64,000 bases of DNA from Clostridiales bacterium (GCA_017427465.1 JAFRST010000045.1:1-64000); one strand, 5' to 3'; counted from the stretch's first letter, positions 24,231 through 33,764 are shown. Translations and numbers: made by a program. The notes: generated by a model from the sequence alone, not told the origin.

Positions 24231-24300
24231 TAACCGCTTATTATGTCCCGGCAATCAGGGTGTTAAAATCTGACTAAAAGGATAAAGAAGGAACAAACAA

Positions 24301-26034
24301 GTGACTGCTTATTACGAGTTATTATTCGGTCTGTCAGTTCTTCTGACGTTGATATATGTCGCTATATGGCACAAGCATTTTGACGTGCACATCTCTTTGA
24401 TCTTCACGATCATTCCGATTGCGAATCTCGGCTATGCGATGCTCGCACATTCGAGGAACCTTGAGGCTGCACTGACGGCCACCAAGGTTACATATATCGG
24501 AGGGTGCTTCTTAACGCTCTTCATCACGCAGAGCATCCTGAGCCTGTGCCACATCGAGCTGAAGCGGTGGATGAATGCGCTGCTCACAATAGTCTGCATA
24601 ATAAGCTTCTCGTTTGTTCTTACGATCGGCAGTTCGCAGATATTTTATAAGACCGTAAGATTCGAGATCAACAAGGGTATGGGAATGCTCGTAAAGACAT
24701 ACGGCTTCGCGCACACCATCACATATGCGATCATCACCGTATACGTGATCTTAAGCACTGCCGCGATGATCTACGGTCTGGTCAAAAAGAAGGATGTATC
24801 GACAAATACGATCGTTCTTCTGATGTTCCCGATGTCGTTCTCGTTCTTAAGTTATTTCGCGGGAAAAGCGCTTCCTGCCGGTATCGACGCGATGCCGTTC
24901 TCTTATGTTTTCGCGCAAATAATGTATCTCATCATCGTGCACAGGCTGTGCCTTTACGAGATCACAGACCTGGGTGTTGATTCGCTTGTAAAAAAAGGCG
25001 ACACGGGCTTCATGTCGTTTGACTTTGATGACAAGTATCTAGGATCCAACGAGAGTGCTCAGAATATCTTCCCGGTCTTGAAAGATATCAAGGTAGACAC
25101 ATATCCCGGCAAGAGCGAGGCTGTTAAGAACACGATTTTCAAGTGGCTCGACGAGTTTAAAAAGAGCGAGTCGAACGACCACTTCTACTATGAAAAAGAT
25201 GACAAGATCTATCTTGTCACGATCCGTTATCTCTACGACGGCAAGCACAGAAGAGGCTACCAGTTCTTCATCACGGATGATACGGACTCGCGAAAATACA
25301 TGAAGCTCCTCGCGAACTATAACGACCGGCTCTCGGATGAAGTTGCACAGAAGACAGAGAACATCGTAAAGATGCATAACAAGCTCATCCTCGGAATGGC
25401 AACTATGGTTGAAAGCCGCGACAACTCGACAGGCGGCCACATCAGACGTACGAGCGATGTCGTTAAGGTGCTTGTAGATGAGATCCGCAAGGATGAAGAT
25501 TCCGCCGACGGCAGGAAGAATATCAGATTCCTCTTCGGCAAGGAGGGTCTCACGGAAGAGTTCTGCAAGAACATGATCCAGGCTGCGCCGATGCACGATC
25601 TCGGTAAGATCGCGGTCGATGATGCCGTGTTAAGAAAGCCCGGCAAGTTCACTCCCGAAGAATTTGCGGAGATGAAAAAGCACGCCGCAGAAGGTGCTCG
25701 TATAGTAGACCAGATCTTGGGCGGCACCGAGAATGAAGCGTTCCACAAGCTTGCCGTTAACGTAGCCCACTATCATCACGAGAGATGGGACGGCTCGGGT
25801 TACCCAGAAGGCCTTAAGGGTGAAGAGATCCCTATCGAAGCGCGCATCATGGCGATCGCCGATGTCTATGATGCGCTCGTTAGTAAGCGTGTATATAAGG
25901 ACAAGTTCTCTTTCGGCGATGCTGACCGCATCATGATGGAGAGCATGGGAAAACATTTCGATAAAAGACTCGAACGTTATTATCTGTCTGCAAAACCCAG
26001 GCTGGAGGAGTATTATAGAAGCATGGGTGACTGA
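24301..26034 (+). CDS. 7TM-PAS-like-HD-GYP phosphodiesterase
   Basis: 577 residues. Seven hydrophobic segments occupy residues 1-220 (histidine-kinase-N-terminal 7TM type), followed by a PAS-like sensor at about 225-335 and a short helical linker. The HD-GYP domain spans 355-570 with HDLGKIAVDD and HHERWDGSGYPEGL, the metal-site HD and the HHExxDGxGYP signature, all intact. HD-GYP enzymes hydrolyse cyclic di-GMP. The GTG start at 24301 has GAAGGA 8-9 nt upstream. It is a membrane signal receiver of unknown ligand. Confidence 0.9.
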   Translation: MTAYYELLFGLSVLLTLIYVAIWHKHFDVHISLIFTIIPIANLGYAMLAHSRNLEAALTATKVTYIGGCFLTLFITQSILSLCHIELKRWMNALLTIVCIISFSFVLTIGSSQIFYKTVRFEINKGMGMLVKTYGFAHTITYAIITVYVILSTAAMIYGLVKKKDVSTNTIVLLMFPMSFSFLSYFAGKALPAGIDAMPFSYVFAQIMYLIIVHRLCLYEITDLGVDSLVKKGDTGFMSFDFDDKYLGSNESAQNIFPVLKDIKVDTYPGKSEAVKNTIFKWLDEFKKSESNDHFYYEKDDKIYLVTIRYLYDGKHRRGYQFFITDDTDSRKYMKLLANYNDRLSDEVAQKTENIVKMHNKLILGMATMVESRDNSTGGHIRRTSDVVKVLVDEIRKDEDSADGRKNIRFLFGKEGLTEEFCKNMIQAAPMHDLGKIAVDDAVLRKPGKFTPEEFAEMKKHAAEGARIVDQILGGTENEAFHKLAVNVAHYHHERWDGSGYPEGLKGEEIPIEARIMAIADVYDALVSKRVYKDKFSFGDADRIMMESMGKHFDKRLERYYLSAKPRLEEYYRSMGD

Positions 26035-26070
26035 CGTTACCCCTTAATCCCGATTAAGGAGATAACTCAC

Positions 26071-27801
26071 ATGATTAGCGATCGCAAATTCAGCCTTCTT
26101 TTCCCGAGGGGCAAAGAGGTTAACTATAAGAGTCTTGAGCCTTCCGCATTCCACGATCTGGGTCTTGATACGATCTGCAAGGAGATCACATCTGAGCCTA
26201 AGGAACAGGTTGTTATCGCCGATGTACTATCGCAGTTTTCTCCTGATCCCGAGGTCACGAATTACAGGCAGGATATTTTCGAGGACCTCAAAAACCTTCC
26301 TGACTTCAGCAAAAAGCTCCAGGAGCTCTTCGATAAGATCGACTTCAACAAGAACTTCGGTACCATCAGGAAGTCCAAGGATGAGATCGAGGGCTTGTGG
26401 TACCTCATGCACCGCTTAAACCAGTACCGCGATTACATCACATGCGTTGACGCGCTCAAGGATTGCCTGAGTGACGACAGGATAAAGTCTGCGGGCCTTA
26501 AGGGCTTCAAGGAATACGTTGACGAAGTCTATGCGGATGCGCATTTCCATGAGCTCAAAAAGGACCTCGAAAAGCTCTCAATGGAGACATCTGACATCCA
26601 GAGCGTTACGCTCGGCGTCAATCTCAACTCAAGGCTCGAAGCCATCAGCATGGGCCTCGTATCGGTCAACAGCAAGCCCTTCAAGAAGTCCAATATCGTA
26701 AGCAACCTCGCCGACAGTTTATCCGGCGGCGACAAGATAAACGAAGGCAACGAATGGAACGGCGACATGCATTACCGTCAGGTAGATGCGGCCAAGGATC
26801 ACGGACTTATGAAGCAGTTCGAGAATGTCGCGAAGTTCCAGGCGGCAACAGCGAGCAGCAATTTCCTCATACGCAACCAGACGATCGCTTCTATCGCATC
26901 GGGCGACAGTGCTTCAAGCTCGACCTTCTACCTCGATAACATCTTAAACAGAATGCTCGACACGATGGTAAAGAATCTTAAGCGCACGCTCGATAAGTAT
27001 GCGGATATGGCGATCTCGATCATAGCTGACATCATCCCTGAGTTCGTCTACTACATAAGGATCGCCGAGTTCATGAAAAAGCTCGAGGATAAGGGCTTTA
27101 AGCTCAGCAAGGCCAAGGCTATCGCTGCAGGCGATGTCACCATGAAGGCCAGAGGTTTTTATAACTTCAAGCTCGCGTTAAGCCTTACTGATCCCAAAGA
27201 TCTCGTTGTTAACGATCTTGATTTTGATACAGAGCACCGCATCTACATCCTGACCGGTGCCAACAGAGGCGGTAAGACCACTTCCACACAGGGCATCGGA
27301 CTCCTGTTCGCGCTTGCGCAGGGCGGCGCTTATGTGCCTGCGGATTCGTTTGAATTCGCGCCTGTGGACTGCATCTACACGCACTTCCCGGCAGACGAGG
27401 ACAAGACGATGGACTTGGGCCGTCTGGGCGAAGAATGCGTCCGCTTCAAGGAGATATTCACATCTTCCACGAGCGATAGCCTGGTGCTCATGAACGAGAC
27501 CTTCTCCACCACTTCATTCGAAGAGGGTTACTATATCGCGTGTGATTCGATCAAGGCGCTCCTTACCAAGAACGTCAGGACGATCTACAACACGCACATG
27601 CACAAGCTCGGAATCGACTGCGTGGAGATGTCTAAGGATACTGCTGCCAAGGCCGCGTCACTTATCGTTAAGAGTGAAGGCGGAACGCGCTCATTCAAGC
27701 TCGAAGTAGCTCCTCCGCAGGGCTCCTCATATGCTGCAGACATCGCCAAGAAGTACGGCGTCACTTATGAGATGCTGACAGGATCTTCGGACAAAGCATG
27801 A
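26071..27801 (+). CDS. MutS-family ATPase without mismatch-recognition domain
   Basis: 576 residues. The C-terminal MutS-type ATPase has Walker A GANRGGKTT (396-404), Walker B LVLMNETF with E476, and a signature region FEEGYYIACDSIKAL, with N-THMHKLG as the H-loop. The N-terminal 380 residues are helical, as in MutS core and lever domains. The mismatch-binding domain I and the MutS2 Smr tail are absent. Members of this branch have no clear assigned role and might act on recombination or branched DNA. It overlaps the TrmH-family gene by ATGA, so the two are coupled. Confidence 0.85.
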   Translation: MISDRKFSLLFPRGKEVNYKSLEPSAFHDLGLDTICKEITSEPKEQVVIADVLSQFSPDPEVTNYRQDIFEDLKNLPDFSKKLQELFDKIDFNKNFGTIRKSKDEIEGLWYLMHRLNQYRDYITCVDALKDCLSDDRIKSAGLKGFKEYVDEVYADAHFHELKKDLEKLSMETSDIQSVTLGVNLNSRLEAISMGLVSVNSKPFKKSNIVSNLADSLSGGDKINEGNEWNGDMHYRQVDAAKDHGLMKQFENVAKFQAATASSNFLIRNQTIASIASGDSASSSTFYLDNILNRMLDTMVKNLKRTLDKYADMAISIIADIIPEFVYYIRIAEFMKKLEDKGFKLSKAKAIAAGDVTMKARGFYNFKLALSLTDPKDLVVNDLDFDTEHRIYILTGANRGGKTTSTQGIGLLFALAQGGAYVPADSFEFAPVDCIYTHFPADEDKTMDLGRLGEECVRFKEIFTSSTSDSLVLMNETFSTTSFEEGYYIACDSIKALLTKNVRTIYNTHMHKLGIDCVEMSKDTAAKAASLIVKSEGGTRSFKLEVAPPQGSSYAADIAKKYGVTYEMLTGSSDKA

Positions 27802-28619
27802 ACATAATCGATATCAACAGCCCTGACGATACATCGATAACCGTCTATATAAATTCTTCAGAGCCGCAATTGCGCCATTACAGGGACCCCGACGGCGGTG
27901 TATTTATCGCTGAGAGCTGCAAGGTAATAGGAAGAGCATTGGACGGCGGGATGAAGCCGGAATCCGTGCAGGTCGATGAGCGTGTATTCGATAAAGATGA
28001 GGTTGCTTCTTTGCTGTCGCGCGTCGGTGATGTGCCGGTTTACCGCGCGCCTTCTGACGTGATGGAATCCATCACCGGATATCACTTAACGGGCGGAATA
28101 CTCTGCTGCATGACAAGACCTGAGATGCCTTCCGCGGCTTCGGTTCTGGCGGGTACATCCGGTTCGCGTTCGCGCATCGCAGTTCTCGAGAATATCGTTA
28201 ACCCCACCAACGTCGGCGCGGTATTCAGAAGCGCCGCGGCATTTAATATCGATGCCGTGTTATTGACCGGAGGCACGTGTGATCCTTTGGAGAGAAGAGC
28301 AATGAGAGTAGGCATGGGTACGATGTTCCAGCTGCCGTGGACATTCATTCCTAAAGAGGATGTCTGCGGGACTTTGAGGTCGCTCGGGTATAAGTCCGCG
28401 GCCATGTGTCTTGCGCCTGATTCGATAACACTTGATGATGCTTGCCTGAAGGACGAGGAACGCCTGGCTGTGCTCATCGGTAATGAAGGAAACGGGTTAA
28501 CTTCCGAGACTTGTGAGGCTGCAGATTACAAGGTCATCATCCCGATGTCGCACGAAGTGGATTCACTGAATGCTGCTGCCGCTAGTGCCGTCGCTTTCTG
28601 GGAACTTGCCGGAAGGTAA
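27798..28619 (+). CDS. TrmH/SpoU family RNA 2'-O-methyltransferase
   Basis: 273 residues. The SPOUT knot is seen in VLENIVNPTNVGAVFRSAAAFNIDAVLLTGGTCDPLERRAMRVGMG (motif 1), LAVLIGNEGNGLT (motif 2) and VIIPMSHEVDSLNAAAASAVAFWEL (motif 3), which bind S-adenosylmethionine. The N-terminal third is a substrate-binding domain. It methylates ribose in rRNA or tRNA; the target is unknown. ATGA overlap with the MutS-like gene. Confidence 0.93.
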   Translation: MNIIDINSPDDTSITVYINSSEPQLRHYRDPDGGVFIAESCKVIGRALDGGMKPESVQVDERVFDKDEVASLLSRVGDVPVYRAPSDVMESITGYHLTGGILCCMTRPEMPSAASVLAGTSGSRSRIAVLENIVNPTNVGAVFRSAAAFNIDAVLLTGGTCDPLERRAMRVGMGTMFQLPWTFIPKEDVCGTLRSLGYKSAAMCLAPDSITLDDACLKDEERLAVLIGNEGNGLTSETCEAADYKVIIPMSHEVDSLNAAAASAVAFWELAGR

Positions 28620-28629
28620 AGATTTTCGC

Positions 28630-28658
28630 TTGATTTTACAAGTATTAGATGGTATATT
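28630..28658 (+). promoter_or_regulatory. Promoter of queuosine-precursor genes
   Basis: TTGATT (28630-28635), 17-bp spacer, TATATT (28653-28658). It predicts a start near 28665 and a leader of about 157 nt. Confidence 0.6.
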
Positions 28659-28664
28659 TCCCGT

Positions 28665-28821
28665 GCGCAAAAACACGCGCCGACAGTTCGTTTGTGCCAT
28701 CCTGTCGCAAAACAAAACCAGGACAATCATTTGAATCATAGACATAGTTGCACGGCTGATCGTGCATGTTTGATTGAATGTGACTCCTGTTTTGGAGTCA
28801 TTTTTTATTTGGAGAAAGTCT
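28665..28821 (+). promoter_or_regulatory. Structured leader with attenuator, possible preQ1-type riboswitch
   Basis: Stems seen: CGACAG/CTGTCG near 28680-28707, GCACG/CGTGC near 28750-28766, CAATCA/TGATTG enclosing the latter, and GACTCC/GGAGTC at about 28782-28799 followed by a T-run directly before the ribosome binding site. The last is an intrinsic terminator or translation block just upstream of a transporter for queuosine precursors. The genes suggest preQ1 or preQ0 as ligand, but I cannot match the sequence to preQ1-I, -II or -III with confidence. Confidence 0.45.
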
Positions 28822-29502
28822 ATGAGTGAATCTAAAACAGTATCGAGATTATTTATGTGCATCGGCATCGTTTTCGTAACATGCCTTTTGCTCTCAAACC
28901 TTATCGCAGGCAAGATGTGGGCCGTCACGGAGAATATCACGCTTCCTGCCGCAGTTATCCTTTTCCCGCTGACATACATCATCGGAGATGTATTCACCGA
29001 GGTCTATGGATTTAAAAAGGCGAGGACGGTCATCTGGCTGGGCTTCGCGTGCAGTTTCTTCGCGGTATTGATCTACCTTATCACGATCGCTCTCCCGCAC
29101 CCGGGTTACTGGGAAAACCAGGGAGCTTTTGAGACCGTAATGGGCACGACACCGAGAGTCGCTATAGCATCTTTTGCCGGCTACCTCTTCGGAGAGTTCT
29201 CCAACTCGATCCTTTTGTCCAGGCTCAAGGTCGCTACCAAGGGCAAGAGACTCTGGGTACGCACGATCCTCTCGACGGTAGTAGGCGAGGGCTTAGACTC
29301 AGTCATTTTCATCACTATCGCTTTCTGGGGCACGATGGATAATTCCATCGTCCTTCAGATGATCCTTTTCCAGTACCTGTTCAAGGTAGGATATGAAGTG
29401 ATCTTTACACCTGTTACATACCTTGTCGTCAAGCTCGTCAAGAAGGCCGAAGGCATCGACGTCTACGACGAAGGCATCAAGTACAACATTTTGAAGGGGT
29501 GA
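28822..29502 (+). CDS. yhhQ: Queuosine precursor transporter, YhhQ/VUT family
   Basis: A 226-residue protein with six transmembrane segments. [21 protein letters not shown] and [21 protein letters not shown] are family hallmarks, as is [19 protein letters not shown]. coli YhhQ imports preQ0 and preQ1. The start at 28822 is chosen for TGGAGAAAG at 28809-28817; an upstream in-frame start would run through the leader hairpin. It lies 4 nt before queF, which uses the imported preQ0. Confidence 0.9.
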   Translation: MSESKTVSRLFMCIGIVFVTCLLLSNLIAGKMWAVTENITLPAAVILFPLTYIIGDVFTEVYGFKKARTVIWLGFACSFFAVLIYLITIALPHPGYWENQGAFETVMGTTPRVAIASFAGYLFGEFSNSILLSRLKVATKGKRLWVRTILSTVVGEGLDSVIFITIAFWGTMDNSIVLQMILFQYLFKVGYEVIFTPVTYLVVKLVKKAEGIDVYDEGIKYNILKG

Positions 29503-29506
29503 TAAC

Positions 29507-29989
29507 ATGCGCGAGAAAGAAGGACTCACAAAGCTCGGTTCTGCCGGCACTAAGTACAGCATGGATTACGATCCGTCAGTCTTGGAGACATTCGTTAACA
29601 AGCACCCTGACAACGACTATTTCGTTAAGTTCAACTGCCCGGAATTTACGAGCCTTTGCCCGATCACGGGCCAGCCGGACTTCGCTACGATCACGATATC
29701 TTACGTGCCGGGTGAGAGGATGGTCGAGAGCAAGTCTCTTAAATTGTATTTGTTCTCATTCCGTAATCACGGAGACTTCCACGAGGACTGCGTGAACATC
29801 ATCATGAAGGATCTGATCAAGCTCATGGATCCCAAGTATATCGAAGTCTGGGGCAAGTTCACACCACGCGGAGGTATCTCCATCGACCCGTACTGCAACT
29901 ACGGCAAGCCGGGCACGAAGTGGGAAAAGGTCGCCGAGGACAGACTGTTTAATCACGACATGTATCCGGAGAAAGTTGACAACCGGTAA
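29507..29989 (+). CDS. queF: PreQ0 reductase QueF (7-cyano-7-deazaguanine reductase)
   Basis: A 160-residue single-domain (type I) QueF reducing preQ0 to preQ1 with NADPH. The nucleophilic C51 is in CPITGQPDF, the NADPH motif is [20 protein letters not shown], and [14 protein letters not shown] follows. Directly after the transporter gene with AAGGGGTG before the ATG. No queC, queD or queE lies in the window, so this locus alone points to salvage of preQ0 rather than synthesis. Confidence 0.96.
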   Translation: MREKEGLTKLGSAGTKYSMDYDPSVLETFVNKHPDNDYFVKFNCPEFTSLCPITGQPDFATITISYVPGERMVESKSLKLYLFSFRNHGDFHEDCVNIIMKDLIKLMDPKYIEVWGKFTPRGGISIDPYCNYGKPGTKWEKVAEDRLFNHDMYPEKVDNR

Positions 29990-30050
29990 AGTTAGTCTAA
30001 AAAACTTCACAAAGGAAGCCCAAAGAATCCGCAATAAATGGGCAGATATT

Positions 30051-30082
30051 TTCGCGCACGCACGCGAATAATCTGTTATACT
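30051..30082 (+). promoter_or_regulatory. Extended -10 promoter with inverted repeat before DUF4250-gpmI
   Basis: TG-T-TATACT (30074-30082) is an extended -10. Just upstream TTCGCG (30051-30056) and CGCGAA (30063-30068) form an inverted repeat at the -35 region, a possible operator. Confidence 0.45.
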
Positions 30083-30114
30083 ATCGCCGGTCAAAATGAT
30101 GAGAGGTGATAAAG

Positions 30115-30297
30115 ATGTCCCTGCCCAAAGATCCGTTCATGCTTTTGAGCTATGTAAATACGCAGCTTAGAGACAACTTTCCGAGCCTGGAAGAGTTTGC
30201 GAAGTCGCTCGGCGAGGATGAAGGCGCGATCCGCGGAACACTCGAAAATGCGGGCTTCATCTATGACGCCGGCCTCAACCGTTTTGTGGCTAAGTAA
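30115..30297 (+). CDS. DUF4250 domain protein
   Basis: A 60-residue protein. LPKDPFMLLSYVNTQLRDNFPSLEEFAKSLGEDEGAI is the DUF4250 pattern, probably a small winged or three-helix fold. ATG at 30115 chosen with GAGAGGTG upstream; a GTG at 30106 is possible but lies within that site. It precedes gpmI by 23 nt in one transcript. Function unknown. Confidence 0.8.
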   Translation: MSLPKDPFMLLSYVNTQLRDNFPSLEEFAKSLGEDEGAIRGTLENAGFIYDAGLNRFVAK

Positions 30298-30320
30298 TCA
30301 ATTTTAAAGGAGATATACAA

Positions 30321-31913
30321 ATGAAACGCAGACCTGTAGTACTTATGGTTCTTGACGGCTTCGGACTTTCCGACACAAAGGAGTACAACGCCATCGCCAT
30401 GGCAAAGACTCCCGTAATCGACAAGCTTATGGCAGAGTGCCCTTACGTTAAGGGCTTCGCATCCGGCCTCGCAGTCGGACTTCCTGACGGCCAGATGGGC
30501 AACTCCGAAGTAGGCCACATGAACATCGGCTCCGGGAGGATCATATACCAGGATCTGACGCTCATCACAAAATATATCGAGGACGGCGTTTTCTTTAAGA
30601 ACGAGGACCTCCTCCGCGCTATCAACAACTGCAAGGAGAACAACTCCGACCTCCACGTATGGGGTCTTCTCTCAGACGGCGGCGTTCACTCACACAACAC
30701 ACACCTCTATGCGATCCTTGAGCTCTGCAAGAGAGAGGGATTCGACAGAGTTTACGTTCATCCTTTCTTCGACGGCCGTGACACACCTCCGGCATCCGGT
30801 AAGGATTATCTCCAGGCATTGGTAGACAAGATGGCTGAGATCGGCGTTGGTAAGGTCGCTTCAATGTCCGGCCGTTACTATGCAATGGACAGAGACAACA
30901 ACTGGGACCGTATCCAGACAGCTTACGATTCACTCGTACTTGGTGAGGGCGTTAAGGATACAGACTGCATCGCAGCTATGCAGAAGTCATATGACGCAGG
31001 CGTAACGGATGAGTTCGTTCTTCCTACTGTTATAGTAGACGAAGAGGGCAAGCCCGTCAGTGTAGTTAAGCCTAACGACTCCATTATCTTCTTCAACTTC
31101 CGTCCTGACCGCGCAAGAGAGATCACAAAGGCTTTCTGCTACTCTGACGAGGATATTGCAGCTCAGCCCGGTGACGCTTCTGATACAAAGTGCATCAAGT
31201 ACTTGAAGAGAGCTAACGGCTTCATGCCCCTCACATATGTATGCTTCAAGGATTACGACGAGCTTATCCCTAACAAGTTCGTTGCTTTCAAAAAGGAAGA
31301 GATCAAGAACACTCTTGGTGAGTATCTTGCAGCAAACGGCCTCAAGCAGCTCCGTATCGCTGAGACAGAGAAGTACGCTCACGTTACATTCTTCTTCAAC
31401 GGCGGTATCGAAGAGCCCAACAAGGATGAGGACCGTACACTCGTTCCTTCTCCTGCAGTCGCTACATATGACCTTAAGCCTGAGATGAGCGCTCCCGAAG
31501 TATCCGAGAAGCTCGATGCAGCTATCTGCTCTGACAAGTACGATGTTGTAATTATCAACTTCGCTAACCCTGACATGGTCGGTCACACCGGTGTTCTCGA
31601 GGCAGCTATCAAGGCTGTTGAGAGAGTTGACGCTTGCGTAGGCGGCGCTGTAGAAGCAGTTAAGAAGATGAACGGCGTTCTCTTCATCTGCGCTGACCAC
31701 GGCAACGCCGAGCAGATGATGAACCTCGAGACAATGCAGCCTCACACTGCACACACAACGAACCCTGTTCCGTTCATCCTTTACAACTATGATCCTGAGT
31801 ACACACTCCGTGAGGGCGGCCGCCTCTGCGACATCGCTCCTACACTTTTGGAGATCATGGGACTTCCCCAGCCTGCTGAGATGACAGGCGAGTCACTGCT
31901 GATCAAGAAGTAA
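30321..31913 (+). CDS. gpmI: 2,3-bisphosphoglycerate-independent phosphoglycerate mutase
   Basis: A 530-residue Mn-dependent glycolytic enzyme interconverting 3- and 2-phosphoglycerate. The alkaline-phosphatase-type metal residues appear in MVLDGFG near the start and in CADHGNAEQM near the end. The phosphoserine loop is MGNSEVGHMNIGSGR. The transferase domain has HPFFDGRDTPP, GRYYAMDRD and FNFRPDRAREI. AAAGGAGAT before the ATG. The codon use differs slightly (more GCT, GTT and ACA), as in other highly expressed genes here such as tyrS. Confidence 0.97.
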   Translation: MKRRPVVLMVLDGFGLSDTKEYNAIAMAKTPVIDKLMAECPYVKGFASGLAVGLPDGQMGNSEVGHMNIGSGRIIYQDLTLITKYIEDGVFFKNEDLLRAINNCKENNSDLHVWGLLSDGGVHSHNTHLYAILELCKREGFDRVYVHPFFDGRDTPPASGKDYLQALVDKMAEIGVGKVASMSGRYYAMDRDNNWDRIQTAYDSLVLGEGVKDTDCIAAMQKSYDAGVTDEFVLPTVIVDEEGKPVSVVKPNDSIIFFNFRPDRAREITKAFCYSDEDIAAQPGDASDTKCIKYLKRANGFMPLTYVCFKDYDELIPNKFVAFKKEEIKNTLGEYLAANGLKQLRIAETEKYAHVTFFFNGGIEEPNKDEDRTLVPSPAVATYDLKPEMSAPEVSEKLDAAICSDKYDVVIINFANPDMVGHTGVLEAAIKAVERVDACVGGAVEAVKKMNGVLFICADHGNAEQMMNLETMQPHTAHTTNPVPFILYNYDPEYTLREGGRLCDIAPTLLEIMGLPQPAEMTGESLLIKK

Positions 31914-31935
31914 TAGATAATTATCTGAGTTTGTG

Positions 31936-31965
31936 GGGCCGCTCCTTCGGGGGCGGTCCTTTTTT
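31936..31965 (+). terminator. gpmI terminator
   Basis: GGCCGCTCC-TTCG-GGGGCGGTCC stem followed by six T. Confidence 0.88.
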
Positions 31966-31994
31966 GTTGGTTTTAGGGTGCTGTTCCCGGGGCG

Positions 31995-32105
31995 GATGAA
32001 CAGCAAATGCACTCGCTGGCATGTACATTTATATGTACAAAAACCCGGTTTGCGGCCAAATGAACAGCAAATGTACAGGTGTGTATGTACATATGCATGT
32101 ACAAA
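31995..32105. repeat. Two-unit tandem hairpin repeat, 64-bp period
   Basis: GAACAGCAAATG at 31998 recurs at 32062. TGTACAT-TTAT-ATGTACA (32022-32039) recurs as TGTACAT-ATGC-ATGTACA (32086-32103). Both steps are 64 bp. It lies between the convergent gpmI and lipoprotein genes. No ORF with start signals. Confidence 0.75.
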
Positions 32106-32165
32106 CGGGACACTAGAGCTTATTACACTCTAATGCTGCAGTTCATTACTGAAAATATCAGGGAA

Positions 32166-33707
32166 TCACACCTGCTTAAACGTCATCGTGACGGTGTCGG
32201 ATCCTAACAGTTTCCTTGCGTCCGCATCTTTGACGGGCGATGTGACCGTGATGGCGCCGTAGCTGTCGATTGTGCCGTAGAAGATATCGCTGCCGGACGT
32301 GAAAGTGATCGTGTTGTCATCGACTTTATAGGTGCCGGAGCTCTCGAGGCCAGAGGTGTCGATCGAGTTTACGTTGTCGGTGACCTGGCGTAAGATGTCG
32401 CTTCTCAAGTCGGCGTAGTCAGCGTAGCCGCCGAGCTTGGCGAGGGTATCGAGGGCCATTGAAGAAGTGGTGCCGAGCTTTTTCATGATGATCTTGTCGA
32501 TGTTTGCTTCGACGTAAGAATTGATGTTCCTGATAAAGGCGTCGCGCTCGACAGTTACTTCGAATTTGCCGTCCCTGAGGGTCAGGTCAGCCGTGATGGT
32601 GATGGTGCCGGAGAGGTCATCGGGCACGGAAACTTCGAACTCGGATGCGACGTAAGCGATGAACTTGTCGGTGATGTCGAGCGTTGACTTGAAGGTGCCT
32701 TCGAGCTTTTTGACGTTGATCTTGAAGAACTTGTAGCTGATGAGATTCGTGAATTCGTCGGAAGCGAGATTTGTAGCGTACCAGGATGTGCCGTCGCGGT
32801 ACAGCTCGCAGGTGAAAGTCAGGGTCATGGGGTCGCAGCCGGCAACGGCGGTCTTGATGTCAGATGCTCTCTTGAATTCCTTGCCTGAGAGTGAAGCGTA
32901 GTCTGCCATTGTGATCCTGATGTCGATGGAGCCGACGGGACCTTCGATATTCAGTGTTGATTCGTCGACTTCATAGGACATCGAGTCCAGCATGGCCGTG
33001 CGGAAAGTTTCCTCTTCTTCAGACATCATTTCTTTACTGCCGTAATACGAAATGAGGTGGTCTCTTATGGTGGAGCCGGGGTCCTGGGGAGCTACGCTCA
33101 AGATGAGGTCGACATCGTCGGTAACGACTGATTCGGCGACTGTCTTAGCGGCTTCGATGAGTGCGGATCTGCCGATCGCGGGCATGGTCTTGCGGAATTC
33201 GAAAAGAGACAGGAAGCTGCTGTCAAGGTTCGTAACTTTCCATTCTTTCTCGACTTTGATGAGTTCCAAAGTGATGACTGTGGAAGTGGTCTTTGCCTTC
33301 TTTACTGCGTTTGTGAGATCTTCCACATCTTTATAATCGCCGCCATGAAGGGATGCGGTGTCAGCCATGGTGACTTCGATGTCGCAGGTGGCCTGATCTT
33401 TCTTGATATAAACGGAATCTTCGATGACTTCCACCTCGATCGTTGAGCAGACGGCTTCGGCATATTTATTCTCTTCGTCAAGATAATTGTCTTCATTCAT
33501 GTACTCCCTGAAGTGCTGGCGGAAGCCACGGTCTAAGTCTTCTGTAAGACGCATCATTTTGCTTGCGTCACCGCTCTTTATGGCTTCTCCGAAAACAGTG
33601 GCAGCTTCTATCACGGCTCTCTTTCTGGTAGTGCATGAGCAAAGGCACGTGAGGGCGAGCACGAGTGTCAAAGCAACTGCTAACTTTCTTGTTATGTATC
33701 TATCCAT
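32166..33707 (-). CDS. Putative lipoprotein with two NTF2/DUF4878-like repeats
   Basis: 513 residues. The signal sequence (RKLAVALTLVLALTCLCSC) ends in a lipobox-like L-C-S-C, predicting lipidation at C25 and an outer-face membrane location. Two similar halves follow (about 30-165 and 180-320). Each has a helix of the AATVFGEAIKSGDASKMM type and a closing strand V-E-K-E-W-K-V-T-N-L/D-G-T-S-W-Y-A-T-N-L. The C-terminal third has further beta strands. It resembles the two plus-strand lipoproteins at 34911 and 36196. Function unknown. Confidence 0.7.
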   Translation of the reverse strand: MDRYITRKLAVALTLVLALTCLCSCTTRKRAVIEAATVFGEAIKSGDASKMMRLTEDLDRGFRQHFREYMNEDNYLDEENKYAEAVCSTIEVEVIEDSVYIKKDQATCDIEVTMADTASLHGGDYKDVEDLTNAVKKAKTTSTVITLELIKVEKEWKVTNLDSSFLSLFEFRKTMPAIGRSALIEAAKTVAESVVTDDVDLILSVAPQDPGSTIRDHLISYYGSKEMMSEEEETFRTAMLDSMSYEVDESTLNIEGPVGSIDIRITMADYASLSGKEFKRASDIKTAVAGCDPMTLTFTCELYRDGTSWYATNLASDEFTNLISYKFFKINVKKLEGTFKSTLDITDKFIAYVASEFEVSVPDDLSGTITITADLTLRDGKFEVTVERDAFIRNINSYVEANIDKIIMKKLGTTSSMALDTLAKLGGYADYADLRSDILRQVTDNVNSIDTSGLESSGTYKVDDNTITFTSGSDIFYGTIDSYGAITVTSPVKDADARKLLGSDTVTMTFKQV

Positions 33708-33735
33708 TTGTTTATCCCTTTGTTTTGCTACCTTT

Positions 33736-33764
33736 ACAATAACGGGCTAGGGGGCGACCGTCAA
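33736..33764 (-). promoter_or_regulatory. Promoter of lipoprotein gene (minus)
   Basis: On the minus strand TTGACG, 17 bp, TATTGT. It starts 29 nt before the 33707 start codon. Confidence 0.55.

Noticed and set aside
30987..31754. 255-residue minus ORF opposite gpmI
   Set aside because: Antisense shadow of a certain gene, no ribosome binding site.
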